Of a stretch of 35,170 bases of DNA, positions 7,553 to 17,429 are shown in pieces. Position numbers and translations under genes: made by a program. The stretch spans positions 1 to 35,170 of the forward strand of contig CAYIZZ010000011.1 in assembly GCA_964367945.1 (NCBI GenBank), written 5' to 3'. The notes beneath the pieces were generated by a model. The model was not told the DNA's origin. It ran no database searches and was given only the letters and a program-made list of their open reading frames with translations. The stretch's first letter is position 1, and the number at the start of each line of letters is the position of its first letter. This DNA is from JAAYCI01 sp964367945 (lineage in GTDB: Bacteria; Bacillota; Clostridia; Oscillospirales; Ruminococcaceae).

Positions 7553-8122
7553 CTACAATTTCAGCTCTTTTTCTAAATAAGAAAGTGCCTCTATGGTGTC
7601 ATCGTCCAGTTCTTTTCCTTTTCTTTGCAAATGGCGGATATTTTCCTTCATAATTTCCATCACCGCCATATCAAGGTTCTTCATCGACAGTTCTCTAAGT
7701 TCTTCCACGCCGTTATAATCTCGCTCTGCGCTGATTGCATCTGCTAAAAAAACCACTTTTTCCATTGTTGTCATATTGGCTTTTCCCGTGGTGTGGCAAG
7801 AAACAGCAGAAAGCATTTCCTCATCACATATGCCCAGCGTATGCTTTGCATAAATAGCTGCACACGTGCCGTGCCACACAGGTAGCGGTCGCGCCTTAGT
7901 TGACCCAGCCATTATATCATCTTGATGTAAAATTCGCAACAAGTCTTCCCGGCTCATTTCTTTCATTATGTCATGCAGCCACGCCGCCATCTCTGTTTTT
8001 TCCGGGTCTGCACCCCATCGCAGTGCTAATTTCCGAGCACAATCCGCCACATTTTGTGTGTGTAGATATCGTTTTTGCGATAAATTTTTTCTTGCGCATT
8101 GCTGTGCTTCATACATCGTCAT
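7553..8122 (-). CDS. yqeK: YqeK family HD hydrolase (symmetrical Ap4A hydrolase)
   Basis: The 189-residue HD-superfamily protein carries the metal ligands in order: His in RYLHTQNVADCA, the HD pair in AAWLHDIMKE, then His in VWHGTCAA and SCHTTGKANM, and a late Asp in VVFLADAIS. Characterised YqeK proteins split diadenosine tetraphosphate symmetrically to two ADP using iron. The gene sits in the usual nadD-yqeK order. A longer in-frame reading to 8161 would overlap nadD; the ATG at 8122 has AGGAGG 9 bases upstream and is preferred, leaving 23 bases after nadD. Confidence 0.93.
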   Translation of the reverse strand: MTMYEAQQCARKNLSQKRYLHTQNVADCARKLALRWGADPEKTEMAAWLHDIMKEMSREDLLRILHQDDIMAGSTKARPLPVWHGTCAAIYAKHTLGICDEEMLSAVSCHTTGKANMTTMEKVVFLADAISAERDYNGVEELRELSMKNLDMAVMEIMKENIRHLQRKGKELDDDTIEALSYLEKELKL

Positions 8123-8145
8123 GGGCGCATCCCTCCTGCAGATCA

Positions 8146-8751
8146 CTACAGATATAAACAATGTTTACGGATAACTGCCTTCACTTTCGGTACAACCAAA
8201 CTACTTATATCTTCGCCGTTTGCCACCATGTTTCTGATGCTGCTAGACGATGCCGGCACCGCTGCACCTTGTGCAAGTTTCACCTTACCGCCTGCTTTTT
8301 CAAGTGTTTCTAAAACATCTGTTAAATCTTTATCGCCCTCTGTGCGTCGCATAACCACCAAAGTAGCCATTGAAAGCACCTCTTGCCAGCGATGCCATGT
8401 GACAAAACTTTCCAGCATGTCCTCGCCTATACACAAATACCATTCATTCTCAGGATATATTTCTTTCAGTGCGCATATTGTATCGTACGTATAGCTTTTT
8501 CCACTGCGCTTGTTTTCAATATCGCTGATATTCATATTTGAGAAAACATCGTAAAAACTCTCACACATTTCACTGCGAATATGCCAATCAGTCTCGCTGT
8601 TTTTTTTGTGTGGAGACATTCCCGATGGTATCACCATCACTTCATCCGGCTTTACAATCTCCACCGCACTTTTCAACAGGTTTATGTGTCCTATATGCGG
8701 TGGATCAAAGCTTCCGCCAAATATCAACATTTTTTTATTTTGATCTTGCAT
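8146..8751 (-). CDS. nadD: Nicotinate-nucleotide adenylyltransferase
   Basis: The 201-residue protein transfers AMP from ATP to nicotinate mononucleotide to make deamido-NAD, a late step of NAD synthesis. The nucleotidyltransferase signature GGSFDPPHIGH begins near residue 12, and the C-terminal SSSSIRNMV matches the phosphate-binding S-T/S-x-x-R motif. GEDMLESFVTWHRW is the usual substrate loop. The start ATG lies inside the end of yhbY (17-base overlap) with only a weak purine-rich site, suggesting translational coupling to yhbY. Confidence 0.96.
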   Translation of the reverse strand: MQDQNKKMLIFGGSFDPPHIGHINLLKSAVEIVKPDEVMVIPSGMSPHKKNSETDWHIRSEMCESFYDVFSNMNISDIENKRSGKSYTYDTICALKEIYPENEWYLCIGEDMLESFVTWHRWQEVLSMATLVVMRRTEGDKDLTDVLETLEKAGGKVKLAQGAAVPASSSSIRNMVANGEDISSLVVPKVKAVIRKHCLYL

Positions 8752-9049
8752 TTTTTAAAATCTCACGAAATTCAGAATCTTTCTTCTTTCCAAGAAATAA
8801 AACAAATACTCTGCCTATTACCTGAACTACCTCAGCTTTGCACTCCCCGGCTAAAATACCTGCCGCTGTGCGTGCGTCTACCGGACAAGTCTCTAGCAAT
8901 TTTATTTTGATCAGCTCACGTTTTGCCAAGCAATCTATGCTGGCTTGCACCAAAGGGGCATCTATGCCACCTTTTCCTATTTGAAATACCGGCACAATAC
9001 CGTTTGCCTCTTTGCGCAAAGCTGCGCGTTGTTTACTTGTTAGTTTCAT
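8735..9049 (-). CDS. yhbY: Ribosome assembly RNA-binding protein YhbY (CRM domain)
   Basis: The 104-residue protein is a stand-alone CRM domain. It opens LTSKQRAALRKEANG and contains the GxxG RNA-binding loop as QIGKGGI, then the family segment ELIKIKLLETCPVDARTAA. YhbY associates with pre-50S ribosomal particles. The C-terminal end has the basic segment GKKKDSEFREILKNARSK. It overlaps nadD by 17 bases and lies 27 bases after rdgB, consistent with one operon. The ATG is preceded by AAAGGA at a short 4-base spacer. Confidence 0.94.
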   Translation of the reverse strand: MKLTSKQRAALRKEANGIVPVFQIGKGGIDAPLVQASIDCLAKRELIKIKLLETCPVDARTAAGILAGECKAEVVQVIGRVFVLFLGKKKDSEFREILKNARSK

Positions 9050-9076
9050 ATTATCCTTTCACATCTAAAGTTACAT

Positions 9077-9700
9077 CTACTGACCATCTTGCACCGAGCT
9101 ATTATGCCTTTCAAAAAATTTCGGCAATATTTTCAATAGTTCGGCTACCGCTTTACCTCTATGGCTTATCACGTCTTTTTCTTCGTCTTCCAGCACAGCA
9201 AAACTTCTTTGGTTTACATAAAACAAAGGATCATACCCAAAACCGTTATCGCCGTCTATGGAAAAACCTATCATTCCCTCACACTCGCCACTTACTTCCA
9301 CACAATCACCGTTTGGCGCGGCCACCACCAAAGAACACACCATCTGTGCGCCACGTTTTGCATACGGCACACGTGAAAGCATCTTCACCAGCTTTTCATT
9401 ATTGGCGTCGTCATCCGTGGGCTCGCCCGCAAACCGTGCACTGAAAATGCCGGGTGCACCATTCAGCGCATCTACACAAAGCCCGGAATCGTCACCCACA
9501 GTGATTTCTCCCGATACTCTGGCGGCGGCAACAGCTTTAATTTTTGCATTCTCGGCAAATGTCTCTCCATTTTCAGGCGGAAGTTTGTCCACGCCTACCT
9601 CGCCCATACTGACAACTTCATACCCTTTTCCTTCAAACAAGCGTTTCATCTCTGCTAGTTTTTTTCTGTTATTTGTCGCCAATACTAATCTTTGCGCCAT
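9077..9700 (-). CDS. rdgB: XTP/dITP diphosphatase (RdgB/HAM1 family)
   Basis: The 207-residue enzyme removes pyrophosphate from non-canonical purine triphosphates (ITP, dITP, XTP), keeping inosine and xanthine out of DNA and RNA. Motifs in order are LATNNRKKLAEMKRLF near the start, GDDSGLCVDALNGAPG with the catalytic acid residues, DGDNGFGYDPLF, and SHRGKAV. The reading frame can be extended upstream, but the ATG at 9700 is best: AGGAGG lies 9 bases away and the ftsY stop codon TAA ends one base before it. This tight junction implies co-translation with ftsY. Confidence 0.96.
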   Translation of the reverse strand: MAQRLVLATNNRKKLAEMKRLFEGKGYEVVSMGEVGVDKLPPENGETFAENAKIKAVAAARVSGEITVGDDSGLCVDALNGAPGIFSARFAGEPTDDDANNEKLVKMLSRVPYAKRGAQMVCSLVVAAPNGDCVEVSGECEGMIGFSIDGDNGFGYDPLFYVNQRSFAVLEDEEKDVISHRGKAVAELLKILPKFFERHNSSVQDGQ

Positions 9701-9701
9701 A

Positions 9702-10616
9702 TTAGTCATCCTCCTGTAAAAATAAAGCTTCCACAAAAGCTTGTGCATCGAATAACAACAAATCATCCATACCTTCGCCCACGCCTACAAACCGCACAGG
9801 CAGGCCCAGCTTTTCTTTTATGCTGATGACAGCGCCACCCTTTGCGGTACCATCCAGCTTTGTCAGCACAATACCTGTAGCACCTGCTGCGTCAATAAAC
9901 TCTTTTGCTTGGGAAATAGCGTTTTGCCCGGTCACAGCATCCAGTACCAGCAATGTTTCTATCCCGGCACCCGCTTCGGCTTTTTGAACCACACGGCTGA
10001 TTTTTGACAGCTCATCCATAAGATTCTTTTTATTATGTAGGCGCCCTGCTGTGTCACACAATACAATATCATACCCTTTTGCCGCGGCACTTTGCACTGC
10101 ATCAAATATTACTGCTGCGGGATCTGCCCCGTCTTGGTGGCGCACCATCGGCACATCCACCCTTTGCGCCCAAACGCCCAGCTGCTCCACCGCCGCTGCA
10201 CGGAATGTATCGCCCGCCGCCAGCATCACTTTCTTGCCCTGAGACTTATAATAGTTTGCCAGCTTTGCAATAGATGTGGTTTTCCCCACTCCATTTACAC
10301 CAATGACTAAAACAACAGTAGGCTTTTTGTCAAACTGCATCTCGGTCTCGGCTTTCAAGCGCTCTTCCACTATCTCTTTCAGCGCACCAAGGGCTTCTTC
10401 GCCTGTGGTGAGGCCTCTCTCGCGCACCTGTTTTTTCAAGGCCGATACCAGGCCGTCTGCAACATCTGCACCCACGTCCGCCATGATAAGCTGATCTTCT
10501 AAATCTTCATACAGCTCATCGTCAATTTCACTTGTGCCCATAATTTGACTAATCGAGCCAAAAATCGAATCCCTTGTTTTTTTTAGGCCCGCGCCCAGTT
10601 TTTCAAAAAAACCCAT
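9702..10616 (-). CDS. ftsY: Signal recognition particle receptor FtsY
   Basis: The 304-residue GTPase docks SRP-ribosome complexes at the membrane. It contains only the NG domain: the N helical bundle covers residues 1-95, the P-loop GVNGVGKT is at 106-113, and DTAGR and TKLDGTAKGG follow. The acidic A domain of proteobacterial FtsY is missing, as is usual for Bacillota. It follows smc as in B. subtilis, but after a 122-base gap. That gap holds TGATATACT (10688-10680), a possible extended -10 with no good -35, so a local promoter is possible but weak. The ribosome binding site AAGGAG is close to the ATG. Confidence 0.97.
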   Translation of the reverse strand: MGFFEKLGAGLKKTRDSIFGSISQIMGTSEIDDELYEDLEDQLIMADVGADVADGLVSALKKQVRERGLTTGEEALGALKEIVEERLKAETEMQFDKKPTVVLVIGVNGVGKTTSIAKLANYYKSQGKKVMLAAGDTFRAAAVEQLGVWAQRVDVPMVRHQDGADPAAVIFDAVQSAAAKGYDIVLCDTAGRLHNKKNLMDELSKISRVVQKAEAGAGIETLLVLDAVTGQNAISQAKEFIDAAGATGIVLTKLDGTAKGGAVISIKEKLGLPVRFVGVGEGMDDLLLFDAQAFVEALFLQEDD

Positions 10617-10738
10617 CCATATACTCCTTTGAACCCTATTACTTTTACAAATATTTTGAAAAAAACTTCTCTTCCTATCAGTATATCATAATAAAAAGAC
10701 TTTCACATCTATAATTCGTACTTTCTGCATTTTTTATC

Positions 10739-13700
10739 TTACTGTACAAGACTTGGGTCTACATCCCCCACCTGCAAACGAAGCAGTTTTGATACGCCGT
10801 CTTCTTGCATTGTCACACCATACAGCACATCAGCTTCTTCCATACTACCTCTTCTATGTGTTATAACGATGAACTGAGTGTTATCACTTACCCTGCGCAG
10901 ATACTGCGCAAAACGAACCACGTTGCTGTCGTCCAGTGCTGCCTCTATTTCATCAAGCACACAAAACGGAGCCGGATTCACGCCTAATATAGCAAAATAT
11001 ATGCAAATGGCCACCAGTGCACGCTCGCCACCTGAAAGTGCCGCAAGATTTTTTATAATTTTTCCCGGCGGCGCCACTTCTATGTCTATGCCGCTTTCCA
11101 GCACATCTTCAGGATTTGCAAGCGACAAGTTTGCCGTGCCGCCACCAAAAAGCTCTGTGAAAATACGTGCAAAGTTTCGGTTGATTTCTATAAAGCTTTG
11201 GCTGAACATGGCCGTCATTTCCGCCGAAAGTTCCGCTATCATCTTTTCAAGTGACAGCTTGCTGGCCTCCACATCCCCTACTTGCGCTGTCAAGAATGTA
11301 TATCTCTCGCTCACCTCGGCATACTCTTCGATGGCGCCCACGTTCACATTACCAAGTGCTCTTATCTTCCCACGCAGCTCTCTAACACGGCGGTTCAAAT
11401 CTGCCGCTGTGGTGAACTCAATGCAAATAGCCTCAGCCTCGGGCAATGTCAGCTCATACTCTTCCCACAGCTGGCTCATTGTGGTGTCATATCGGCTTTC
11501 AATGGTATTTTTCTGCTCTGTCAATGTACCTATTTCACGGCCCAGCGCTTCCCTTTCATCACGAATAGTGCGCTCACGCGTTGTTTGATCTTTGATACTG
11601 CTTTCTTTTTCCATACGCGCAGCTCGCAAGCTTTCTATGTCTGCTTGAGCTTTTGCCACTTCTTCTTTCAGCTTTTCTTTGCCTTCTTGCAGGGCGATGA
11701 TGTCGTTTTCATTGCTCTGGTTTTCAGAAAGCAAACGGCTTATATTAGCCTTTAGCACCTCTGTTCTGGCCAAGTTTTCCCCTGTTTGGCTTTTTAGTGT
11801 TTCAATACGCTGACGATGTAGCTGGGCGTCGTTTTTATGCCCAAGCGCCGCAAGACGCAAACTTCCCAACTCTTGGTTCAGCCGCTCACGAGTAGCTAAA
11901 AATCCATCATCTTCGCCGGCAATGCTCAAAAGTTCTTTTGTCATTGCGTCGATTTTTCGAGTAAGGCTTTCTTGCTCTGCTGTGGATAGCTTATGTTCTG
12001 CGCTTGCTTTTGCTATTTGTTCTTTCAGCGCTTCTTCGTCTTGCGCTATCATTTTTTCCCTATTTTTCAGCTCTGCCAGGCTCTGCTCTATTTTAACCAG
12101 CTCGGTCTCGCATCTGATTTTGTCTCCACCCGCTACCACAGCTTCGCTGTTTGTCGCCACCAGTTCTGCCGATATAGCGTCTACTTCAGCCTTTATTTTG
12201 TCTGTCTGCTCCATTGCAGCATCTTTTTTCCCTTGTAGCTGTACCAGCTTTGCCGCAAGCTCTTCTATTTCTTGCTTACGACTGAAAAGGCCTACCGTAC
12301 GCGACACCGAACCACCGGTGAATGAACCACCCGCGTTTATCACTTGTCCGTCTCTTGTCACCACTCTGTTTCGGTAGGCCAGCTGTTTTGCCACATGTGA
12401 GGCTTCGTTTATGTCTTCCACCACCACAATATTCGCAAGTAACGATGACGCCACATTTTCATACTTTGCATCATATTTCACCAGCTTTTGTGCGCTTATA
12501 GCGCCATGTGGAAGCCTTGATGCATCCATGCGACGTGGCTGTACCGTGTCCAGCGGCAAAAACGTAGCCCTGCCGCCGTTTGTCTGCTTCAAAAATGCCA
12601 TGGCGGCTTTTGCGTCTGACTGGCTATTCACCACGATATTTTGCATGCCAAAGCCAAGCGCCGTCTCCAGCGCCACCTCATACCCGCTTTGCACCGATAA
12701 TATCGTAGACACCGGGCCTATCACTCCACGCAGTTTGCCTGCCCTGCCTGCCTTCACCACTTCCTTTACACTGTGGGAAAAACCATCAAGGCTACGCTCT
12801 AAATCCTGCAACATGGCAATACGCTGCTGGGCATTTTCAGCCTTGCGCACCACGTCGCGTTCCTCAGTGTCGGCCTCAGAGAGTGCTTTTTGTCTGGCGG
12901 CCAATTTCATCTCAAGGCCGCCTTTAATGTTCTCAAGCCTTGTTAGAGTTTCCATTGTGTCGTCTAAAAAGCTTTGAATATCTTCTTTTTGTGTTTGTCG
13001 TTCTTCCAGGTCTGTTTGCAAATTTTGCAATATATCGCTTTGTTCTGAAAGACGCGCTTGTGCCGATTGTGACGTGGATGCCGCCGCGGCCTGTGTCACT
13101 TTCAGCGCAGTTATTCCGTCTGTCATCTCGGCCAAGTGTGCCTGCAATATATCCCGGCGTCTGCCACCTTCCAGACTTTTCTTTTGTATCTCGGCTATTT
13201 CATTTTCTAAAGCACCTATTTTCTCGTTTGCGCCCTCAAGCGCTTTTTCCGCTCTTTCAATGTCTGCTGTTTGAAGGGCTATTTCCGACTCCATCTCGCC
13301 TGTGGTGTCGCCGCTTTTTTCCACTTCCATGCGCATCTCGTCTGCATCTTTTTTATTGCGCTCTATGGTGTGGTTCAAAATTGCTACTTTTGTTTCGCCT
13401 TCGGCTATCTCTTCCTGAACCCTTACAATAGCCTCATTTTGCTGTTCTATCATCAGCATTGCACGGTTGATTTCATTTTGAATATCTTCGGTTTCGTCTT
13501 CAATCGCCGAAATCTCGCGACCTTTTGCGGCATAGTCCGCTTCGATTATCTCTATTTTACGTTGCTGATTGCGCAGGTTTTCTCTTGTGGAGTGCACAGT
13601 ATCCACCCACAATGTTACCTCATGGGCTTTTTTGTCGGCACTGTATTCCAAAAACTTTTTGGCTTTTTTGCTTTCTTTTTCCAGTGGGCCCACCCTGTCT

Positions 13701-14299
13701 TGAAGCTCGCCCAAAATATCCCTTAGGCGCACAAGATTGTCCTCAGCCGATGAAAGCTGCTTTTCTGCGTCTTTTTTCTGATAACGAAAACGAGCAATAC
13801 CCGAGGCTTCCTCGAATATTTCTCTGCGCTCTGTGCTTTTATTATCTACAATTTCGTTGATTCTACCTTGCCCAATAACAGAATATCCATCCCTGCCAAG
13901 GCCGGTGTCCAGTAGCATCTCATACACATCCCGCAAACGCACGCTTTGTCCGTTCACGCTGTATTCACTGTCACCGCTACGATAATATTTACGGCCTATC
14001 ACCACTTCGTCTGCCTGCACATCAATGCGCCTGTCTGCATTATCCAATATCAAATGCACTGATGCATACCCCATGGCATTACGTTTTTGTGTGCCGCCAA
14101 AAATAACATCTTCCATCTTGCCGCCACCGCGCAGTTGTTTCACACTGGTTTCGCCCATTACCCAGCGGATGGCATCTGAAATATTACTTTTGCCGCTACC
14201 ATTTGGCCCGACAACCGCAGTAATTCCCTCATCAAAAGCCACACGTGTCTTATCCGGAAAAGACTTGAACCCTTGAATCTCCAATGCTTTTAAGTACAT
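10739..14299 (-). CDS. smc: Chromosome segregation protein SMC
   Basis: The 1186-residue ATPase is the core of bacterial condensin, which with ScpA and ScpB extrudes and compacts newly replicated chromosome arms. It has an N-terminal head with Walker A GPNGSGKS (31-38), a coiled coil to about residue 500, a hinge (about 515-640) with GVIGPVSTI and a glycine-rich GGSFTGG patch, and a second coiled coil. The C-terminal head has signature LSGGERAL (about 1087) and Walker B FCVLDEIEAALDD (about 1115). Length and domain order are standard. The ATG follows AGGGAG by 5 bases and lies 65 bases after rnc, in the conserved rnc-smc-ftsY order. Confidence 0.98.
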   Translation of the reverse strand: MYLKALEIQGFKSFPDKTRVAFDEGITAVVGPNGSGKSNISDAIRWVMGETSVKQLRGGGKMEDVIFGGTQKRNAMGYASVHLILDNADRRIDVQADEVVIGRKYYRSGDSEYSVNGQSVRLRDVYEMLLDTGLGRDGYSVIGQGRINEIVDNKSTERREIFEEASGIARFRYQKKDAEKQLSSAEDNLVRLRDILGELQDRVGPLEKESKKAKKFLEYSADKKAHEVTLWVDTVHSTRENLRNQQRKIEIIEADYAAKGREISAIEDETEDIQNEINRAMLMIEQQNEAIVRVQEEIAEGETKVAILNHTIERNKKDADEMRMEVEKSGDTTGEMESEIALQTADIERAEKALEGANEKIGALENEIAEIQKKSLEGGRRRDILQAHLAEMTDGITALKVTQAAAASTSQSAQARLSEQSDILQNLQTDLEERQTQKEDIQSFLDDTMETLTRLENIKGGLEMKLAARQKALSEADTEERDVVRKAENAQQRIAMLQDLERSLDGFSHSVKEVVKAGRAGKLRGVIGPVSTILSVQSGYEVALETALGFGMQNIVVNSQSDAKAAMAFLKQTNGGRATFLPLDTVQPRRMDASRLPHGAISAQKLVKYDAKYENVASSLLANIVVVEDINEASHVAKQLAYRNRVVTRDGQVINAGGSFTGGSVSRTVGLFSRKQEIEELAAKLVQLQGKKDAAMEQTDKIKAEVDAISAELVATNSEAVVAGGDKIRCETELVKIEQSLAELKNREKMIAQDEEALKEQIAKASAEHKLSTAEQESLTRKIDAMTKELLSIAGEDDGFLATRERLNQELGSLRLAALGHKNDAQLHRQRIETLKSQTGENLARTEVLKANISRLLSENQSNENDIIALQEGKEKLKEEVAKAQADIESLRAARMEKESSIKDQTTRERTIRDEREALGREIGTLTEQKNTIESRYDTTMSQLWEEYELTLPEAEAICIEFTTAADLNRRVRELRGKIRALGNVNVGAIEEYAEVSERYTFLTAQVGDVEASKLSLEKMIAELSAEMTAMFSQSFIEINRNFARIFTELFGGGTANLSLANPEDVLESGIDIEVAPPGKIIKNLAALSGGERALVAICIYFAILGVNPAPFCVLDEIEAALDDSNVVRFAQYLRRVSDNTQFIVITHRRGSMEEADVLYGVTMQEDGVSKLLRLQVGDVDPSLVQ

Positions 14300-14364
14300 A
14301 CATTCTCCCTAGTACACTACTGGATTTTACCCATCACTTGCTGTTATTGCTTGTTTTATGCTGT

Positions 14365-15042
14365 TTAGTCTTGGGCAAGACCCATCAGCACCAACGCTTG
14401 TTTTGCCGCTTGCTGTTCGGCAATTTTCTTGCTGTGGCCTTTGCCTTCCCCAACACAGTTAGAGTTCAGCCTCACTTGTACTGTGAAATTTTTGTTGTGG
14501 TCTGGCCCATCTTCGGCCGTCACCACATAGCTGATATTTTCTTCAGGGTTTTGCTGGACCACTTCTTGCAAGCGTGTTTTATAGTCTTCATCTGCGCCTT
14601 TTGCCATGCCTTTTTCAACAAACGGCAGTATAAACGCCTTTGCCGCCATTATCCCACCATCAAGATATAACGCAGCAATCAGCGCCTCAAACGCATCCGA
14701 CAAAATAGACGCACGAGCCCTGCCTCCGCCCATTTCTTCGCCTTTGCCCAAAAGCAGATACTTGCCAAGGTCTGCCTCTTTTGCAAACACCGCCAAGGCC
14801 GACTCACACACCAGCGCTGCTCTGCGACGTGTCAGCTCGCCTTCGGGGAGTTTTTTGCCCGTGGTAAACAGGTACTCTGCCACCACAAAACTAAGCACTG
14901 AATCGCCTAAAAACTCCAGCCTTTCGTTGTTTGGCAGGCGATGCTTTGCCTCGTTCGCATACGATGTATGCGTCAGCGCCATGGTTAATAAGCTTTTATC
15001 CGCAAAGGTATACCCTATTCTTTTTTCCAGTTCTTCACTCAT
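14365..15042 (-). CDS. rnc: Ribonuclease III
   Basis: The 225-residue enzyme cleaves double-stranded RNA, including the rRNA precursor. The catalytic domain carries the signature NERLEFLGD (39-47) and the second acidic patch ILSDAFEALIAALYLDGG. The C-terminal double-stranded RNA-binding domain runs from about residue 152 and ends KIAEQQAAKQALVLMG. The frame is open further upstream, but ATG 15042 overlaps the plsX stop codon as ATGA and matches the usual family start MSEELEKRIGY. The four-base overlap suggests translational coupling with plsX. Confidence 0.97.
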   Translation of the reverse strand: MSEELEKRIGYTFADKSLLTMALTHTSYANEAKHRLPNNERLEFLGDSVLSFVVAEYLFTTGKKLPEGELTRRRAALVCESALAVFAKEADLGKYLLLGKGEEMGGGRARASILSDAFEALIAALYLDGGIMAAKAFILPFVEKGMAKGADEDYKTRLQEVVQQNPEENISYVVTAEDGPDHNKNFTVQVRLNSNCVGEGKGHSKKIAEQQAAKQALVLMGLAQD

Positions 15043-16076
15043 GCCAAATCCTGCTTTTCTTGTGTCGATTCTTTTTTTGTTTGCTCTTTGTGGGCACTTA
15101 TCCACACTTCGATCGCTCCCGGCACATCTTTTTCAGTGCAAATTTTCGCCTGTCTTATTGCGTTTTTCATAGCTTTTGCATCAGACGAACCGTGAGCTTT
15201 CACCACGGTTTTCTTTATGCCCAACAAAAGCGCACCGCCATATTCTTTATAATCAAATTTCTTTTTAAAGTCTGCTAGCGCCGATTTCATCATCAGCCCG
15301 GCCATCTTTGTTTTTGTGCTGGAGTAAAACATCTCTTTCATCATGCCGGAAAACATTTTTGCCACGCCTTCCACCAGCTTCAAAATAATATTCCCGGTAA
15401 ATCCATCCGCCACAACAACATCGGCGTCGCCTGTGGGAATATCCCTAGCTTCGATATTTCCAATGAAATTCAAGCCACTTTCTTGCAACATCGGATATGC
15501 ATCCAGCTGAAGCTGTGTGCCTTTTGTCTCTTCTGTTCCATTGTTTGCCATGGCTACCGACGGGTTTTTAACATCCATCACTTTTTCCATGTAAGCACTA
15601 CCCATCACAGCAAACTGCACCAGCTGCTCTGCTCTGCATTCCGCATTTGCACCGCAGTCCATCAGCATCCATGGTTTTTTGCTCCCCGGAATAACTGTGC
15701 CTATAGCCGCACGTTTTATGCCTTTTATGCGTCCTGCTATCATGGTGGCACCCACCAGCAATGCACCGGTAGAGCCTGCCGACACAAACGCATCGCCCGC
15801 ACCCTCACGCAGTAAACGCATACCCACTGCCAAAGAACACTCAGGACGTTTGCGCACAACATCCGTGGCCTCTTCGTCCATACCGATAACGTCCGGCGCA
15901 TGCACTATTTCTATATTTTGTAATGATACATTTTCTTGTTTCGCCAAGCTTTCTATTTTTTCTTGTTGCCCCACCAATGTGATGTTCACGCCATATTCTG
16001 CCACAGCTTGTGCCGCACCCATAAGCGGTGCCAGCGGTGCGTTATCTCCGCCCATTCCATCAACTATAATTTTCAT
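15039..16076 (-). CDS. plsX: Phosphate acyltransferase PlsX
   Basis: The 345-residue enzyme makes acyl-phosphate from acyl-ACP, feeding PlsY for phosphatidic acid synthesis at the membrane. It opens with the family signature KIIVDGMGGDNAP and contains SVAVGMRLLREGAGDAFVSAGSTGALL and the GFTGNIILKLVEG segment. AGGAGG lies 9 bases before the ATG. In B. subtilis plsX and rnc are separated by fabD, fabG and acpA; here plsX overlaps rnc directly, so those genes must lie elsewhere. The last 20 or so residues are Lys/Gln/Glu-rich and look like a variable tail. Confidence 0.96.
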   Translation of the reverse strand: MKIIVDGMGGDNAPLAPLMGAAQAVAEYGVNITLVGQQEKIESLAKQENVSLQNIEIVHAPDVIGMDEEATDVVRKRPECSLAVGMRLLREGAGDAFVSAGSTGALLVGATMIAGRIKGIKRAAIGTVIPGSKKPWMLMDCGANAECRAEQLVQFAVMGSAYMEKVMDVKNPSVAMANNGTEETKGTQLQLDAYPMLQESGLNFIGNIEARDIPTGDADVVVADGFTGNIILKLVEGVAKMFSGMMKEMFYSSTKTKMAGLMMKSALADFKKKFDYKEYGGALLLGIKKTVVKAHGSSDAKAMKNAIRQAKICTEKDVPGAIEVWISAHKEQTKKESTQEKQDLA

Positions 16077-16121
16077 ACTCTTCGTCCTCCTGCTGATATA
16101 TTACTTTAACTGTTTCACTCT

Positions 16122-17429
16122 TTAAAATTCATCGCACCATTTTTGCATTGCCGAAAGTGAACGATTGGCCAGTTGCTCATATCTTTCTTGCTTGCCTTTT
16201 ATCACTTCGCCAAGTGGTGGCAATAGGCCCATGTTTGCACCCATAGGCTGAAAATCCTTGTTTGGGGCAGTGATATACCTGCTAAGTGCGCCACATATTG
16301 TTTCTTTTGGCGGCGCTTGCCAGTGCTTATCATGCATTTTTTGCCATATGGCGCGTGCCGCTAAAAGGCCACAAGCCGCACTCTCCATATATCCTTCAAA
16401 TCCCGTTATCTGCCCCGCAAAATAGATGTTTTCATGATTTTTCAAAGCAAAATCTTCACCCAAAACACCGGGGCTATTTAAAAACGTATTGCGATGCATC
16501 ACACCATACCGCACAAATTCTGCGTTTTCAAGGCCGGGTATCATGCTGAAAACTCGCTTTTGTTCGCCAAATTTCAGATTAGTCTGAAAACCCACAATAT
16601 TATATAGCTCGCCCTTTGTATCTTCTTTTCGCAGCTGCACACACGCCCACGGCCTATGCCCTGTGGCAGGGTCTCGCAACCCCACCGGTTTCAGCGGCCC
16701 ATAGCGCATAGTTTCTGCGCCACGCTGCGCCATCACTTCTATAGGCATACAGCCTTCATACACCGTTATCGGCCCATCCACATCATGCAGATGCGCTCTT
16801 TCGGCTGTTTGTAGCGCCTCTAAAAACGCCTCGTATCCTGCCTTGTCAAACGGGCAGTTTAGATAATCTGCCTCGCCTCTGTCGTACCTTGCCGCAGCAA
16901 AAACCTTGCTGTGATCAAGCGATACCGCCGAGACAATCGGCGCTGCAGCGTCGTAAAAACTCAGGCTATTTTCGCCAATATGCTTTCCCACATCTTCTGC
17001 AAGCTTGCCTTCCATAAGCGGGCCTGCCGCCACTAGGACCCACCTGTCTTCTTTTGGTAATGATGTCACTTCTTTTCGGTGCACCGTAATACCTGGGCAG
17101 TTTTCCACTTCTTTTGTCACTGCGCTTGAAAATTCGTTTCTGTCCACGGCCAGTGCGCCACCTGCCGGAACACGGCAAATATCGGCCAGTGGCAACAAGC
17201 TACTGCCCAAAAGGCGCATCTCTGCTTTCAATAATCCTCCGGCCGAGGCCAAACGCTCGGCTTTCAGCGAGTTCGAGCAAACAAGCTCGGCCAAGCCTTC
17301 GCTTTTATGTGCTGCAGAGGTTTTTTCAGGTTTTTGCTCATACAGCTCTACGGCGACTCCGTGCTTTGCCAGCCAAAGCGCCGCCTCGCAACCTGCCAGG
17401 CCTCCACCTATTATCTTTACACTTTCCAC
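16122..17429 (-). CDS. trmFO: tRNA (uracil-54-C5) methyltransferase, folate/FAD-dependent
   Basis: The 435-residue flavoprotein makes ribothymidine at position 54 of tRNA, using methylenetetrahydrofolate and FADH2. The FAD-binding GGGLAGCEAALWLA starts near residue 8. Family hallmarks include AHKSEGLAELVCSNSLK with the conserved cysteine, LNCPFDKAGYEAF, and GQITGFEGYMESAACGLLA near the C-terminus. The start is GTG at 17429, immediately after the topA stop codon TAA, with GGAG 6 bases upstream inside topA. The topA-trmFO pairing is widespread in Bacillota. Confidence 0.96.
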   Translation of the reverse strand: MESVKIIGGGLAGCEAALWLAKHGVAVELYEQKPEKTSAAHKSEGLAELVCSNSLKAERLASAGGLLKAEMRLLGSSLLPLADICRVPAGGALAVDRNEFSSAVTKEVENCPGITVHRKEVTSLPKEDRWVLVAAGPLMEGKLAEDVGKHIGENSLSFYDAAAPIVSAVSLDHSKVFAAARYDRGEADYLNCPFDKAGYEAFLEALQTAERAHLHDVDGPITVYEGCMPIEVMAQRGAETMRYGPLKPVGLRDPATGHRPWACVQLRKEDTKGELYNIVGFQTNLKFGEQKRVFSMIPGLENAEFVRYGVMHRNTFLNSPGVLGEDFALKNHENIYFAGQITGFEGYMESAACGLLAARAIWQKMHDKHWQAPPKETICGALSRYITAPNKDFQPMGANMGLLPPLGEVIKGKQERYEQLANRSLSAMQKWCDEF